Below, piece by piece: positions 55,335 through 64,000 of a DNA stretch of 64,000 bases. The notes under the pieces are model-generated. The model was given only the letters and a program-made list of their open reading frames with translations. It searched no databases and was not told where the DNA came from. Position numbers and translations under genes: made by a program. The DNA comes from CAWGXZ01 sp963826695. Its GTDB lineage: Bacteria > Pseudomonadota > Gammaproteobacteria > Burkholderiales > Burkholderiaceae_C. Within the stretch, counting starts at the first letter, position 1, and each line of letters opens with the position of its first letter. The stretch lies in NCBI GenBank assembly GCA_963826695.1, contig CAWGXZ010000004.1:496001-560000 (forward strand), given 5' to 3'.

Positions 55335-55931
55335 ATGGAAACCGCCCCGAGCCGCAAGCAGCTCACGCATGAACGGATCGTCGACACCGCGGCGCGCGCC
55401 CTGCGCGCGACCGGTTTCTCAGGCGTTGGCGTGGCCGACATCATGAAGCAGGCGGGGCTTACCCACGGCGGCTTCTATGCCCACTTCGCCTCGCGTGACG
55501 TGTTGCTCGCCGAGGCACTCGAGCGCGCCGGCGAGGACAGCCAGGCACGCCTGCAACGCGCTCTTGTGGCCCGCACGGCAAGCGGGGCGACGCCGTTTTG
55601 CGCCCTGGTCGAGAGCTATCTCTCCGAACGTCACCTGACGTCGCCGGAAGGCGGCTGCCCCGTCGCAGCGCTTGCATCCGAGATGCCTCGCCAGGCAGGC
55701 GAGGTGCGCCAGGCCGCGGTGCGGCGGGTGCAGTCGCTGCTCGCCCGTGTCAAGGCGACGTTGCCACCGGGGGCTGCCGAGGACGCAGCCGCTGCGGTTG
55801 CCAGCCAGATGGTCGGCGCACTGCAACTTGGGCGGGCGCTGGGCGACAACGCGGAGGGCCGCGCGCACCTGGAAAAGGCAAGACGCTCGCTGTTCGCCCA
55901 GTTCGAACCCCCGCGGCCGGCCGGCCGCTAA
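55335..55931 (+). CDS. TetR/AcrR-family transcriptional regulator
   Basis: 198 residues. The helix-turn-helix lies in RIVDTAARALRATGFSGVGV and ADIMKQAGLTHGGFYAHFAS. The ligand domain includes YLSERHLTSPEGGCPVAALA, a region shared with regulators of SDR or reductase genes in proteobacteria. ATG 55335 was chosen; ATG 55323 would add four residues and lie five bases from the operator. It very likely represses itself and the SDR-MATE genes through the two matching palindromes. Confidence 0.9.
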   Translation: METAPSRKQLTHERIVDTAARALRATGFSGVGVADIMKQAGLTHGGFYAHFASRDVLLAEALERAGEDSQARLQRALVARTASGATPFCALVESYLSERHLTSPEGGCPVAALASEMPRQAGEVRQAAVRRVQSLLARVKATLPPGAAEDAAAAVASQMVGALQLGRALGDNAEGRAHLEKARRSLFAQFEPPRPAGR

Positions 55932-55968
55932 CCCGCACGCTGCAACGCGTGCTCCTGCCCGTGCTCGA

Positions 55969-55986
55969 ATATGACGGGCGTCATAT
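55969..55986. promoter_or_regulatory. TetR-type operator 2
   Basis: ATATGACGGGCGTCATAT, a perfect 8-base-arm palindrome around GG. It lies 16 bases before the SDR ATG and just ahead of its GGAGGA ribosome site, so bound repressor would block transcription or its start. Confidence 0.8.
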
Positions 55987-56002
55987 AAATGGAGGACTCC
56001 CC

Positions 56003-56704
56003 ATGCAAGTCGCCAATGCCGTCGTCCTGATCACCGGTGCCAACCGTGGAATCGGGCTCGCCTTTGCCCGGGAGGCGCTTGCCCGTGGCGCACGCCGCGT
56101 CTACGCCGCCGCACGCGATCCGGCGGGCGTCGTGCTTTCGGGCGTCGAGCCGATCCGCCTCGATGTCACCGATTCCGCGCAAGTGGCACAGGCGGTGCGT
56201 GACTGCGGCGACACGACCCTGGTGATCAACAACGCCGGCATCGCCGTTCCGGGTGGCTTCCTTGCGGACCTCGATCTCACCTCGACGCGGCGGCAGCTCG
56301 AAACCAATTTCTTCGGGCCTCTGCGGGTTGCGAAGGCCTTTGCACCGGTGCTGGCGGTTAACGGCGGCGGCGCCCTGCTCAATGTGCTGTCGATCGCCAG
56401 CTGGATCAATCGACCGCTTCTTGGTGTCTATGGCGCGACCAAGTCCGCAGCCTGGGCGCTGACCAATGGTTTGCGGCACGAACTGCGCGACCAGCGCACG
56501 CAGGTCACCGCGCTGCACATGGGCTTCGTCGACACCGACCTGACACGCGGCATCGACCAGCCGAAGTCGACCGCCGGGCAGATCGTGCGTGCGGCTTTCG
56601 ACGGCCTGGAAGCGGGTGTCGAGGAGGTATTGGCCGACGACGCAACACGGCAGGCGAAGCGATCGCTTTCGGCGACCGACGCGGCGTACCTGGCGGCGGC
56701 ATGA
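56003..56704 (+). CDS. SDR family oxidoreductase
   Basis: 233 residues. NAD(P) loop LITGANRGIGLAFAREAL near residue 10, NNAGIAVPG, catalytic Ser in LSIASWINRP and YGATK (Tyr-x3-Lys) near 150. All classical SDR catalytic residues are present. The substrate is unknown. A strong GGAGGA precedes ATG 56003. The stop overlaps the MATE gene start by four bases (ATGA), so redox change of a compound and its export may be coupled. Confidence 0.93.
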   Translation: MQVANAVVLITGANRGIGLAFAREALARGARRVYAAARDPAGVVLSGVEPIRLDVTDSAQVAQAVRDCGDTTLVINNAGIAVPGGFLADLDLTSTRRQLETNFFGPLRVAKAFAPVLAVNGGGALLNVLSIASWINRPLLGVYGATKSAAWALTNGLRHELRDQRTQVTALHMGFVDTDLTRGIDQPKSTAGQIVRAAFDGLEAGVEEVLADDATRQAKRSLSATDAAYLAAA

Positions 56705-58059
56705 GCGCCGCCCTGAGCGCGGCGTCGCCCGCGACCCAGCGGATGCTCTGCGGCCCGGTGCTGCCGACGCTGCTGCGCCTGGCGACGCCGAATGTCATCG
56801 GCCTGTTCGCCACGACGGTCACCATCGGTTTCGACGGCTACATCGTCGGCCGGCTCGGAGCCGACGCGCTGGCAGGCGTTGCGGTGGTCCTGCCGCTGGC
56901 AATGCTGATGCTGCAGATGTCGGCCGGTGCGCTGGGTGGCAGCACCACCGCGGCCGTCGCGCGGGCACTCGGCGAGCGCGATCCGGACAAGGCCGCACGG
57001 CTGGCGCGGCATGCGCTGCTCGTGGGGCTGGCGGCGTCGCTGCTGTTCACGCTGCTGGCGACGCAGCCCGCCGCCTACCAGACGCTCGGCGCGCGCTCCG
57101 GCGTGCTGGACCAGGCAACACGCTACGCGTCGGTGCTGTTTGCCGGCGCCGCGGCGGTGTGGACCGTCAATGTGCTTGCCGGCATTGCCCGAGGCACCGG
57201 CAACATGCTCGCTGCCTCGCTGGCACTGGTCGCGACCACCGCGATGCACGTGCTGCTCTGTCCGGTGCTCGTGTTCGGGGCGGGCGGGTTGCCCGCGCTC
57301 GGCGTGGCGGGCGCGGCGGCGAGCACGATTGCCTGCAGCGCGGTGTCTGCCATCGGGCTGCTGGCCTGGTTGAGCCGTGCCAGCGCGCCGGTGCGGCTGC
57401 TACGAGGTCGCTGGGCGCTGAACGCGGCGGATTCGCGCGGCATCCTCAAGGTGGCGCTGCCGTCGGCGGCGAACCCGCTGCTCAGCAACGGCTCGATCGC
57501 GCTGGCGACGGCGTATGTCGGCACCTACGGCAGTGTCGCCATGGCCGCCTACGGCATCGCCGCCCGGCTCGAGTACATCCTGGTGCCGATCGCCTTCGGA
57601 ATCGGCAGCGCGCTGACGGCGATGGTGGCCACCAACATGGGCGCGCGGCAGGTGGGTCGCGCCAAGCGGGTCGCGTGGACCGGCGCAGGGCTCGTGCTTG
57701 CAATCACCGGCACCATCGGCATGGCGGCCGCGACATGGCCCGGCGTCTGGATGGGCCTCTTCACCACGGACGCTGCAGTCAATGGCGCCGGCAGTGCCTA
57801 CCTGCGGATGGTCGGCGGCTTCTACGGCTTCTTCGGGCTCGGGCTTGCGCTGTTCTTCGCGTCGCAGGGCGCTGGCCGCCTGGCAGGGCCGCTTGCCGCA
57901 AGCGCGGCACGGCTCGGGGTGGTCGCGGTCGGCGGCTGGCTGGTGGTGCATGTGGCTGCAGCGCCTGCGCAGTCGCTCTACGCGGTGGTCGCCTGCAGTC
58001 TTGCAACGCTCGGGCTCGGCCTTGCCGCAGCGACCCACCGGGCGGACTGGGCGCGCTGA
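56701..58059 (+). CDS. MATE family efflux transporter
   Basis: 452 residues with about 12 membrane helices in two repeats. MATE features: LATPNVIGLFATTVTIGFDG, GGSTTAAVARALGERD, then the second-half GSVAMAAYGIAARLEYILVP and GIGSALTAMVATNMGARQ. These pumps export cationic or aromatic compounds using Na+ or H+ gradients. The operon and TetR operator suggest induction by its substrate. Translation is probably coupled to the SDR gene. Confidence 0.93.
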   Translation: MSAALSAASPATQRMLCGPVLPTLLRLATPNVIGLFATTVTIGFDGYIVGRLGADALAGVAVVLPLAMLMLQMSAGALGGSTTAAVARALGERDPDKAARLARHALLVGLAASLLFTLLATQPAAYQTLGARSGVLDQATRYASVLFAGAAAVWTVNVLAGIARGTGNMLAASLALVATTAMHVLLCPVLVFGAGGLPALGVAGAAASTIACSAVSAIGLLAWLSRASAPVRLLRGRWALNAADSRGILKVALPSAANPLLSNGSIALATAYVGTYGSVAMAAYGIAARLEYILVPIAFGIGSALTAMVATNMGARQVGRAKRVAWTGAGLVLAITGTIGMAAATWPGVWMGLFTTDAAVNGAGSAYLRMVGGFYGFFGLGLALFFASQGAGRLAGPLAASAARLGVVAVGGWLVVHVAAAPAQSLYAVVACSLATLGLGLAAATHRADWAR

Positions 58060-58392
58060 CACGGGCCCGTCGGCGCGGCGGAAAGCGCATCTGCGGATCG
58101 GCGATCGCAACAAGCCGCTCGGCGCTTGCCGAGCGGCCGATGCTCGGGCACCTCGACCCCATCCAGGCAAGCCTGAAGCTGAATGCGGCGTCCGACGGTG
58201 CGAATCTGGAGGCGAACTTCGCGTGTGAGCGGGGTGCCTGCCGCGCCGCTTGACTCCCGGCTGCAGCGACATTGCAGGCAGCGCGACCCGCTCGACCCGA
58301 TGCTGCGTGATTGCGAGCACCTTTGCGCTGTCTCCCGCTCAGCCGTGGCCACACGCTGCTCGGCGGCGACATGGCGCCCACCCCATAGGAAA
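58060..58392. other. Intergenic region without a recognised feature
   Basis: About 333 bases between the MATE and GAF genes. A short open run up to 58253 has no family resemblance. No clear terminator or repeat was found. The GAF gene promoter should be within the last 100 bases. Confidence 0.4.
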
Positions 58393-58923
58393 ATGCCAGC
58401 CATGGACAACTGGCTTGAGAAATTCGATCCGGAAGCGCTGGAGGTCCGTGTCTCGGAGTTGCTCGTCGGGACGGCCGACAGCGCCGACCGCTCGATCGAC
58501 GCGGCAATTCCCGAAGTGCTGAAGATCGTGCGTGAGCGGATGCGGATGGACGTGGTGTTCGTCTCCGAGTTCACGGAAGGCCGGCGCGTCATTCGGCACG
58601 TGAGTCAGGCAAAGGCGGACGGCGCATTGGCTGCAGGCATGTCCGATCCACTCGAGAGCTCCTGGTGTCAGCGTGTCGTCGACGGCCGGATACCCCAGCT
58701 CGTCCCGGACGCCGCGCAACTTGTCGCAACGGGCAAGGCGCCTGCGTTGCCTTATCGTGTGGGCTCGTTCCTCAGCACGCCACTCGTCCTGCAAAACGGC
58801 GAGGTGTATGGCACCCTCTGCTGCTTCAGTTTTGATCCGAGCCCCAACGCGACCGAGCGCTCGCTGAAGGCCTTGCGCCATGTCGCCCAATTTACGGCGG
58901 CGAAGATGGATCGGACGCGGTAG
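58393..58923 (+). CDS. Stand-alone GAF domain protein
   Basis: 176 residues, essentially one GAF domain: IVRERMRMDVVFVSEFTEGR, the Cys in LESSWCQRVVDGR, PYRVGSFLSTPLVLQNGEVY and GTLCCFSFDPSP. The conserved SWCQRVV motif resembles GAF domains binding small ligands or bilins in sensor kinases and diguanylate cyclases, but no output domain follows. ATG 58393 or 58402 are both possible. It may act with an unlinked signalling partner. Confidence 0.85.
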   Translation: MPAMDNWLEKFDPEALEVRVSELLVGTADSADRSIDAAIPEVLKIVRERMRMDVVFVSEFTEGRRVIRHVSQAKADGALAAGMSDPLESSWCQRVVDGRIPQLVPDAAQLVATGKAPALPYRVGSFLSTPLVLQNGEVYGTLCCFSFDPSPNATERSLKALRHVAQFTAAKMDRTR

Positions 58924-58975
58924 ATATCAGGGTTTTCCCGGGTAGACTGGTTATCCGACGTACCCAGGACGAGCA

Positions 58976-59143
58976 ATGATTCTTACCCGATGTGGTTGTG
59001 CCCACGACCAGATGAGGCGCATTCATCGGCCCCTGTGGATGCGCTTGATCCCCTCCACCCGGCTCTACGTCTGCGGGAACTGCAACCGCAAGCGCTTCGC
59101 TTTCATGCTCGCCTCCTGGCACCGTTCCGCCGCACCCTTGTAG
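58976..59143 (+). CDS. Mini zinc-ribbon protein, copy 1
   Basis: 55 residues: RCGCAHDQMRR, PLWMRLIPSTRLYVCGNCNR. Two CxC/CxxC knuckles fit one zinc ribbon. It parallels the protein at 59351 over the pattern RCxC-(about 13)-P-x-WMRL-(I/V)-P-x-TR-x-Y-x-C-x2-CN. GACGAGC precedes the ATG 58976. Being small, it would be missed by many gene callers. Function unknown; a nucleic-acid or protein-binding adaptor is possible. Confidence 0.65.
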   Translation: MILTRCGCAHDQMRRIHRPLWMRLIPSTRLYVCGNCNRKRFAFMLASWHRSAAPL

Positions 59144-59350
59144 CGAGGCGGTTGCCGTCGCTTCCGTTGCCCAGCTCAGTCGTGACGCGGCTCGGCGTGA
59201 GTGCAGAGGAGCCATTGTGGGAACCTGTCGGACACAATCGGCCGCTGAAAACAAGGCGTTCTGTGGAATAGGGCGCAGGAGTCGATTTCTGCAGGTAGGG
59301 CCTTCGCAGATCGAGCCGTACGATGCCTGGTATCGAATCGGAGGGGCTGT

Positions 59351-59590
59351 ATGCGACAGAACCGATGCGTCTGTACCGGGGACAACCTTTACCGGCTTCG
59401 TCGGCCGGGCTGGATGCGCCTGGTGCCGGGCACACGTTATTACTACTGCCGCATCTGCAACAAGAAGGTGGTTCGATTTGATGATCCGCAAGGGCCGCGG
59501 ACGAACCTGATCAGCGGCAAGCGGGCATTCACGTTCCGGGGGTGCGAAGAAGTGGCAAGGGAGCGGCTGCGAACCGTGCTCAGGCGCTAA
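59351..59590 (+). CDS. Mini zinc-ribbon protein, copy 2
   Basis: 79 residues: MRQNRCVCTGDNLYRLRRPG, WMRLVPGTRYYYCRICNKK, then a charged C-terminus (TFRGCEEVARERLRTVLRR). It shares the four-Cys pattern and WMRL-x-P motif with the 55-residue protein 207 bases upstream, so the two are tandem paralogues that have diverged. GGGCTGTATG context gives only a weak ribosome site. No enzyme motif is visible. Confidence 0.65.
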   Translation: MRQNRCVCTGDNLYRLRRPGWMRLVPGTRYYYCRICNKKVVRFDDPQGPRTNLISGKRAFTFRGCEEVARERLRTVLRR

Positions 59591-59747
59591 TCGCCAGCCG
59601 ACGCGCATGGGTCCACTCGTCCGTCTTGAACAGCCGTCTTGGCCACGATCGACGGAACAGCCCCGGATTTCAAGGGAGGCTTCTTCGATCGCGAACGCAT
59701 CGTCGTGAGGGAGTCCCGACGTTCCCCTGAGGTACTGAAACCCGTTA

Positions 59748-59822
59748 TGGTCCCGCCGACAGGAATCGAACCTGTATCTACCGCTTAGGAGGCGGCCGTT
59801 CTATCCATTGAACTACGGCGAG
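59748..59822 (-). tRNA. tRNA-Arg (anticodon CCT)
   Basis: On the minus strand: D arm GTTCAATGGATAGAAC, anticodon loop with CCT in CCGCCTCCTAAGCGG, T arm ACAGGTTCGATTCCTGT and encoded CCA (59748-59750). The acceptor pairs CTCGCCG with CGGCGGG, one G-U pair. It reads AGG codons. It lies just downstream of tamB on the same strand. Such genes are frequent integration sites, but no integrase is nearby. Confidence 0.93.
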
Positions 59823-59856
59823 CGGGGCGCGATTCTCCCATCAAGGCAATCGATGC

Positions 59857-62800
59857 TCAGCGCGTCACCGGCGCCGTTCCGGGCGCGGCGCGCGAGCGCA
59901 GCGACCAGATCAGGTCGAGCGAGTTGTCGCCGCCGGTCTGGGCGCGCAGGGTGAAGCGCTGGGCCAAGCGGTAGATCAACTGGAACCCGCCGACGGCATT
60001 GTTCAGCCCCTGCTCATAGCCGATGTACCAGCGGCTCGACAGCTGCTTGCCGAGTGAAATGACCGTCGAGCGCACATCGCCCGGCGAGCTCTGGCGGAAC
60101 GACAGCTGGTCGAGACCCAGCCTGCGGGTCAACTGATCGCCCTTGCCTTCGCCTTCGCCCGAAAGCAGCGCCAGCGCGGCACGCTGCAGCAGCGCCGTGT
60201 CGGTACGGCCGAGCGTGTCGCTGGCACGGCCGAGCACCAGCCACGACAGCTTGTCGGTCTCCGACATCTCGGGCTCGGAATACAGCCGCACCCGCGGATT
60301 GAGCGCGAAGCCGGTGACGATGACACCGACCTTGACGTCGCTGTTGGCGCGAGTCGCCAGGATGTCGAGCCGCGGATTGCCGACCTGGCCGCTGAAGATC
60401 ACCTGGCCGCGATCGATGACCAGCTTTTGGCCGTAGGCGTTGTAGGTGCCGCCGACTGTCCGCACCGTGCCGTGCACCAACGGCTCGCCGCCGGGCGAGG
60501 TGATGCGCAGGTCGCCGGCCAGTCCGGTATCGATGCCGCGCCCGCGCAGCCGCAGTTTCTGGCCGAGGTCGACGCCGATGTTCAGGGCAACCTGGCGCTG
60601 CGCGTCGGGCTTCTTGTCGGCAGGCTTCGGCGCGCTGCCGGCCGGCTTGCCGGCAGCCCCAGGCGGGGCGGACGGGTCGGGCTCGACGCGGCGTGCCGCC
60701 TCGGCCTCGGCGGTGCGCAGCACCACGACATCGCTCGACAGGGTCGGCGCGTCGCCGCGGCTGAAGTCGATCAGCCCCTCGTCGACCGTGAACTTGCCGT
60801 CGACCGCCAGCCGCTTGGCGTCGATGCGCAGGGTGGCCGCACCGCTGGTGGCGATTCGCCGGTCGACCCGGCCAAGCAGCTGGAACCGCTCGGCAGTCAG
60901 GTCGAGCCGGGCTTGCGGCGAACTGCCGAGCTGTGCCGTGCCGGTGATCGCCAGCCGGCCGTCGCCCGCCCGGGCGGTGAAGCGTTCGATGCGCGCCGTG
61001 GTGCCCTGGAGCGCGATCGCCACATCGCCGTCGCGAACATTCACGCCTTCGAGAAAGTTGCGCACGTTCAGGCCGCTGCCGGTCACCGATCCGGTCAGCT
61101 CCGGGGCGCCGAGGCGGCCGCCGATGCCGGCGTCGATGTGCAGCTTGCCGCCGAGTCGCCAGCCGGCCGGAATCCAGACACCCCAGGTGCCGAGGTCGGC
61201 GACGTTCAGCTCGACGACACCCTGCACCGGCGTCTGCGGCCCGGGCCAGAGCACCGTCGGCGAGGTGCGGGCGACGATCGCGCCGGCGCCGACGCCGACA
61301 GTGCTGCCGGCCAGTGCCTGGGTGAAGTTCCAGACACCGTTGTCGGCGTTGAGTCCGAGCCGCAGGTCGGTGAGGCCGAGCTTTTGCGTGCCGCCGCCTT
61401 CATCGTCGACCTGCAGGTCACCACCGCGACGCTCGAGCACCGCGTCGATTTTTACCGTCGGCGCGCTGCGTACCGAGAAGCGGCCACCGATCGCCAGATC
61501 GCCGGCCCAGCCGAAGTCGGGCTGCACCAGGGCCAGGATCGGCGCCACCCGCAGCGGCTCGAGCTCGACTTCGGCGTCGAGCCGCCCCGGGCCCGCACCG
61601 GCTGGGCCGGTGCCGGACCCTGCGGCTGCCTGCCACGCGACGCGCTTCCAGCGCAGTGCAGCGGCGTTCGGCCCAAGCCGCAGTTCGGCGCGGCCGGGTT
61701 GCAGCAGCGCCCGCATCGGGCCGCCGGACCAGTGCGCCTCGGCTTCGACGTCGGCGATACGCAGCCAGGGGGCTGCTGGCGTCGACGTGCTGCGCAGTTC
61801 AACCCGTTGCAGGGTGCCGCGCCAGCCGGCCGCGCCGAGCGTTCCGGCGGTCGTGCCGCCGTCGCGGCCGGCGATCAGGCTGCCCTGGAGTTGCAGCGTC
61901 GCTTCGGCGCGCTCGCCCACTGGGCGGCGCGGGGGCTCGGTCGACATAGCCACATGGGCGGCGCCGGCGTGCTTCGTTGCCGGTCGCACGCGGGCCGCTT
62001 CCAACGCCTCGGTGATGGCCGGCGGCAAGGGGCCGGAGCGAGCATTCAGCTCGAGCCGATGGGCGCGGGCCGTGCCGCTCAGCACGAGGCGGCCGCTCTC
62101 GATCGAATTTGCGCCGACCGCCACACCGCTCAGCTCGGCCTGCAACTCGGTGGCTGCATTGGCGGCAGTGCCAACTTGCCATTGCGCGGTGGCCTTGTCG
62201 AGGCGCAGGTCGGCCGCGCGCAGCGCCGTCGCATCCAGGTTGCCGCTGCTGCGAAGTGACGGCCAGCGGCCCTCGATCTGCATCTTCGCCGAAAGCGATC
62301 CGGCGAGCGATGCAACCGGTGCCGAGCCCGGCACCAGCCGCAGCAATGGCGCCAGCCGGTTCAATCCCGGCGCATCGAGTGCCAGATTCCAGCGGTCGCG
62401 TGCACCCGCGGCCGCCGAAGAGCCAAGCGACGCCAGCTGCAGCACACCGTCCGCAGCGATGCGGTTGCCCGCCACGTCGAGCGCCAAATCGCTGCGCAAC
62501 TCGCCACCGGTGCTCCGGAGCTGCAGCGTGCCGCCGAGCGGCACGCCGGCGAGGGTGCTCGGCTGAATCGTCAGCAAGGCTTCCCCCGCCACGGTAGCGA
62601 GCTGCTCACCGAGCGTCGGCGGCGTACGGCCGCTGGCACTCGGCACGGCGACCGCCAGCGCCAGCTTGGCGTTGCCGTTGAGCCGGTGGCGGCCCTGCTG
62701 CCAGCCGGCCGGCGCACCGGGCCACCAGACGGTCGGGTCGAACTCGGACACGGCGGCGTTGCCCTGCACCTGCCAGGGTGCCGCTCCAGCCGTTCGGTTG

Positions 62801-64000
62801 ATCTGGCCGGCGAAGGTGGCGCGCGAGTCGCCGGCAACCGCGTCGACTTGCCGCAGATCGATCGCCGTCGCGCCATTGGCGCTGCTGCGCAGGCCGGCGT
62901 CGAGCGTCAGTTGCACCTTCGGCAGTTGGCGGCGACCGACATCGGCAAGGACACCTGTCAGCTCGGCCTTGGCGTTCAACGTCATCGGCGATGCCGAGGC
63001 CGCGGCCGCAGGGCGTGCCGGTGTCGAAGCCGCACCCGCAACGCCCGAGGCTGCCGGGCCGGGTGCGGCGACCGGAAGCATCCCGTTCAATTGCGCACGG
63101 CCGGCGAGCCGCATGTCGGGCGCGCGGGCATCGAGTCGCGCTGGCTGCAGATCGGCCAGCAAGAGGTCGAGCGACCAGCCTTCCGGCGCAAAACGGCCCT
63201 TGCCGTCGATGCGACCGGCGGGTGCACTGGCGGCGCCGAGCGTCGTCTCGAAGCGGCGCAACTCGACCACCTGCGGCTGGTCGGGGCGGCCACTGGCCTC
63301 GAGTTCGATGGTACGCAGCGGAAGCCGGTCGTCGCTCCAGGCGCCGGCCGCGCCGTTGGCCAACGTCAGGCGCACATCGGCTGGCTGATCGAGACCGCGG
63401 GTGGTGGCGTGCACCTGGCCACTGAGCAGAGTTTTCGGTGCCGCGGCGTGCAGCGTCGACAGGTCGAGCGAGCGGAGCTCGGCCCGGAAGTCGCCCAGTG
63501 GCCACGGCTCGAACGGCCGCAACACGCCCTCGGCGTCGAGCGACTGCCCAGCGCGGCCTTGTGCCGCATTACCTGCCGCGGCCATTTCGCGCGGCAACGT
63601 CTGCAGTCCGGCCTTCAGCCGCGGAGCGGCCAGCGGCCCGTCGAGACGGGCTTCAGCGCGCCAGTCGAGGCTTGCGAGCAACGAATCGACCGGCGAGGAT
63701 GCGACACCCGGCGCCGTCCCGGCCCTGACGGGCTCGACCGCCACACGCACGGTCATCGCCATGTCGCCGCCGCTGGCGATCTGCAACGAACCCTTGGCCG
63801 CCAGCCGGTCCCAGTTGACGTGCAGGTCGTCGATCTTGTGCACGGCGCCGCGGTCTGCACCGAGGTGAATGGCCGCGTGGACATCGCGCAGCGGCCGGTC
63901 GCCGAGCGCGGCGGCGTGAACTTCTCCGACGGACAAACGGCCGATCTGCAGCTCGAAAGGCAGCCGCAGGTTCTCGGGCGCGCGCAGCGGCTCGTCCGGC
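59857..64000 (-). CDS. tamB: Translocation and assembly module protein TamB, N-terminus missing
   Basis: The gene runs off the right edge; about 1,380 codons of the C-terminal part are present. It shows long beta-strand repeats (AsmA/TamB superfamily) and ends with the DUF490/TamB core: GNPRLDILATRANSDVKVGV, GFALNPRVRLYSEPEMSETD, KLSWLVLGR, then YIGYEQGLNNAVGGFQLIYR. TamB spans the periplasm from the inner membrane to TamA in the outer membrane and is implicated in lipid or outer-membrane protein transfer. tamA would be expected upstream, outside the window. Confidence 0.94.
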   Translation of the reverse strand, partial: PDEPLRAPENLRLPFELQIGRLSVGEVHAAALGDRPLRDVHAAIHLGADRGAVHKIDDLHVNWDRLAAKGSLQIASGGDMAMTVRVAVEPVRAGTAPGVASSPVDSLLASLDWRAEARLDGPLAAPRLKAGLQTLPREMAAAGNAAQGRAGQSLDAEGVLRPFEPWPLGDFRAELRSLDLSTLHAAAPKTLLSGQVHATTRGLDQPADVRLTLANGAAGAWSDDRLPLRTIELEASGRPDQPQVVELRRFETTLGAASAPAGRIDGKGRFAPEGWSLDLLLADLQPARLDARAPDMRLAGRAQLNGMLPVAAPGPAASGVAGAASTPARPAAAASASPMTLNAKAELTGVLADVGRRQLPKVQLTLDAGLRSSANGATAIDLRQVDAVAGDSRATFAGQINRTAGAAPWQVQGNAAVSEFDPTVWWPGAPAGWQQGRHRLNGNAKLALAVAVPSASGRTPPTLGEQLATVAGEALLTIQPSTLAGVPLGGTLQLRSTGGELRSDLALDVAGNRIAADGVLQLASLGSSAAAGARDRWNLALDAPGLNRLAPLLRLVPGSAPVASLAGSLSAKMQIEGRWPSLRSSGNLDATALRAADLRLDKATAQWQVGTAANAATELQAELSGVAVGANSIESGRLVLSGTARAHRLELNARSGPLPPAITEALEAARVRPATKHAGAAHVAMSTEPPRRPVGERAEATLQLQGSLIAGRDGGTTAGTLGAAGWRGTLQRVELRSTSTPAAPWLRIADVEAEAHWSGGPMRALLQPGRAELRLGPNAAALRWKRVAWQAAAGSGTGPAGAGPGRLDAEVELEPLRVAPILALVQPDFGWAGDLAIGGRFSVRSAPTVKIDAVLERRGGDLQVDDEGGGTQKLGLTDLRLGLNADNGVWNFTQALAGSTVGVGAGAIVARTSPTVLWPGPQTPVQGVVELNVADLGTWGVWIPAGWRLGGKLHIDAGIGGRLGAPELTGSVTGSGLNVRNFLEGVNVRDGDVAIALQGTTARIERFTARAGDGRLAITGTAQLGSSPQARLDLTAERFQLLGRVDRRIATSGAATLRIDAKRLAVDGKFTVDEGLIDFSRGDAPTLSSDVVVLRTAEAEAARRVEPDPSAPPGAAGKPAGSAPKPADKKPDAQRQVALNIGVDLGQKLRLRGRGIDTGLAGDLRITSPGGEPLVHGTVRTVGGTYNAYGQKLVIDRGQVIFSGQVGNPRLDILATRANSDVKVGVIVTGFALNPRVRLYSEPEMSETDKLSWLVLGRASDTLGRTDTALLQRAALALLSGEGEGKGDQLTRRLGLDQLSFRQSSPGDVRSTVISLGKQLSSRWYIGYEQGLNNAVGGFQLIYRLAQRFTLRAQTGGDNSLDLIWSLRSRAAPGTAPVTR

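Noticed and set aside
59748..59822. tRNA-Arg as an island attachment site
   Set aside because: No integrase and no direct repeat of the tRNA 3' end were seen on either side.

Overview
The window is high-GC (roughly two thirds G+C by eye) bacterial chromosome, most likely a member of the Burkholderiales (Betaproteobacteria). Three things point there. The order ubiE - Tim44-like - ubiJ - ubiB - sodium:solute symporter - fmdB - DUF502 - aspS - nudB - endonuclease/exonuclease - clsB is a familiar core block of that order. There are three Bug-type (TctC) periplasmic receptors. The intergenic repeats resemble those scattered through Burkholderiales genomes. I cannot name a genus.

Layout. 1-13.7 kb: end of a Bug receptor gene, then the ubiquinone genes (with an inverted galE inside the block), the symporter, fmdB, DUF502, aspS, nudB, a nuclease-like protein and clsB. 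A toxin-antitoxin pair (Phd/CcdA-hybrid antitoxin plus CcdB toxin) sits between aspS and nudB. 13.7-18.1 kb: ligase-associated DNA-repair genes (MBL-fold exonuclease and ATP-dependent ligase, both frameshifted), a VF530 protein and a membrane-anchored nuclease/phosphatase-fold protein. 18.1-29.0 kb: a small catabolic regulon (MBL-fold hydrolase, glucarate-dehydratase-like enolase, Bug receptor, GntR regulator) tied together by three copies of one operator. A restriction-modification operon (res, PemK-like toxin, mod) lies between two of these operators. 29.1-35.6 kb: a small secreted protein, DUF429, a glycerophosphodiesterase lipoprotein, an uncharacterised gene coupled to a PIN-domain gene, and the Lhr-type helicase that normally accompanies the ligase. 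35.7-38.6 kb: a second catabolic operon (class II aldolase, Bug receptor, D-2-hydroxyacid dehydrogenase). 38.7-48.7 kb: DUF1232, an FAD/Rieske oxidoreductase, an arginase - LOG - moeB group next to ctpA, an FAD-linked oxidase and a pirin. 48.7-54 kb: metallophosphoesterase, an inverted repeat pair, mnmH, a MITE-like element and a cobalamin-type radical SAM gene (frameshifted). 54.5-58.1 kb: an unrecognised 224-residue protein and a TetR - SDR - MATE operon with two matching palindromic operators. 58.4-64 kb: a GAF protein, two paralogous mini zinc-ribbon genes, tRNA-Arg(CCT) and the 3' part of tamB running off the end.

How genes work together. ubiE/ubiJ/ubiB serve ubiquinone synthesis. The exonuclease, ligase and Lhr helicase form a known DNA-damage module, here split by about 16 kb. 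The GntR regulator probably represses uptake and dehydration of a sugar acid. The TetR regulator probably represses an oxidoreductase and efflux pump.

Quality note. Six genes carry indels: exonuclease 1, ligase 4, res 1, pemK 1, mod about ten within 630 bases, radical SAM 2. Nearly all are single-base, mostly extra bases, with good coding on both sides. They look more like assembly errors than old pseudogenes, but this cannot be settled from the sequence alone.
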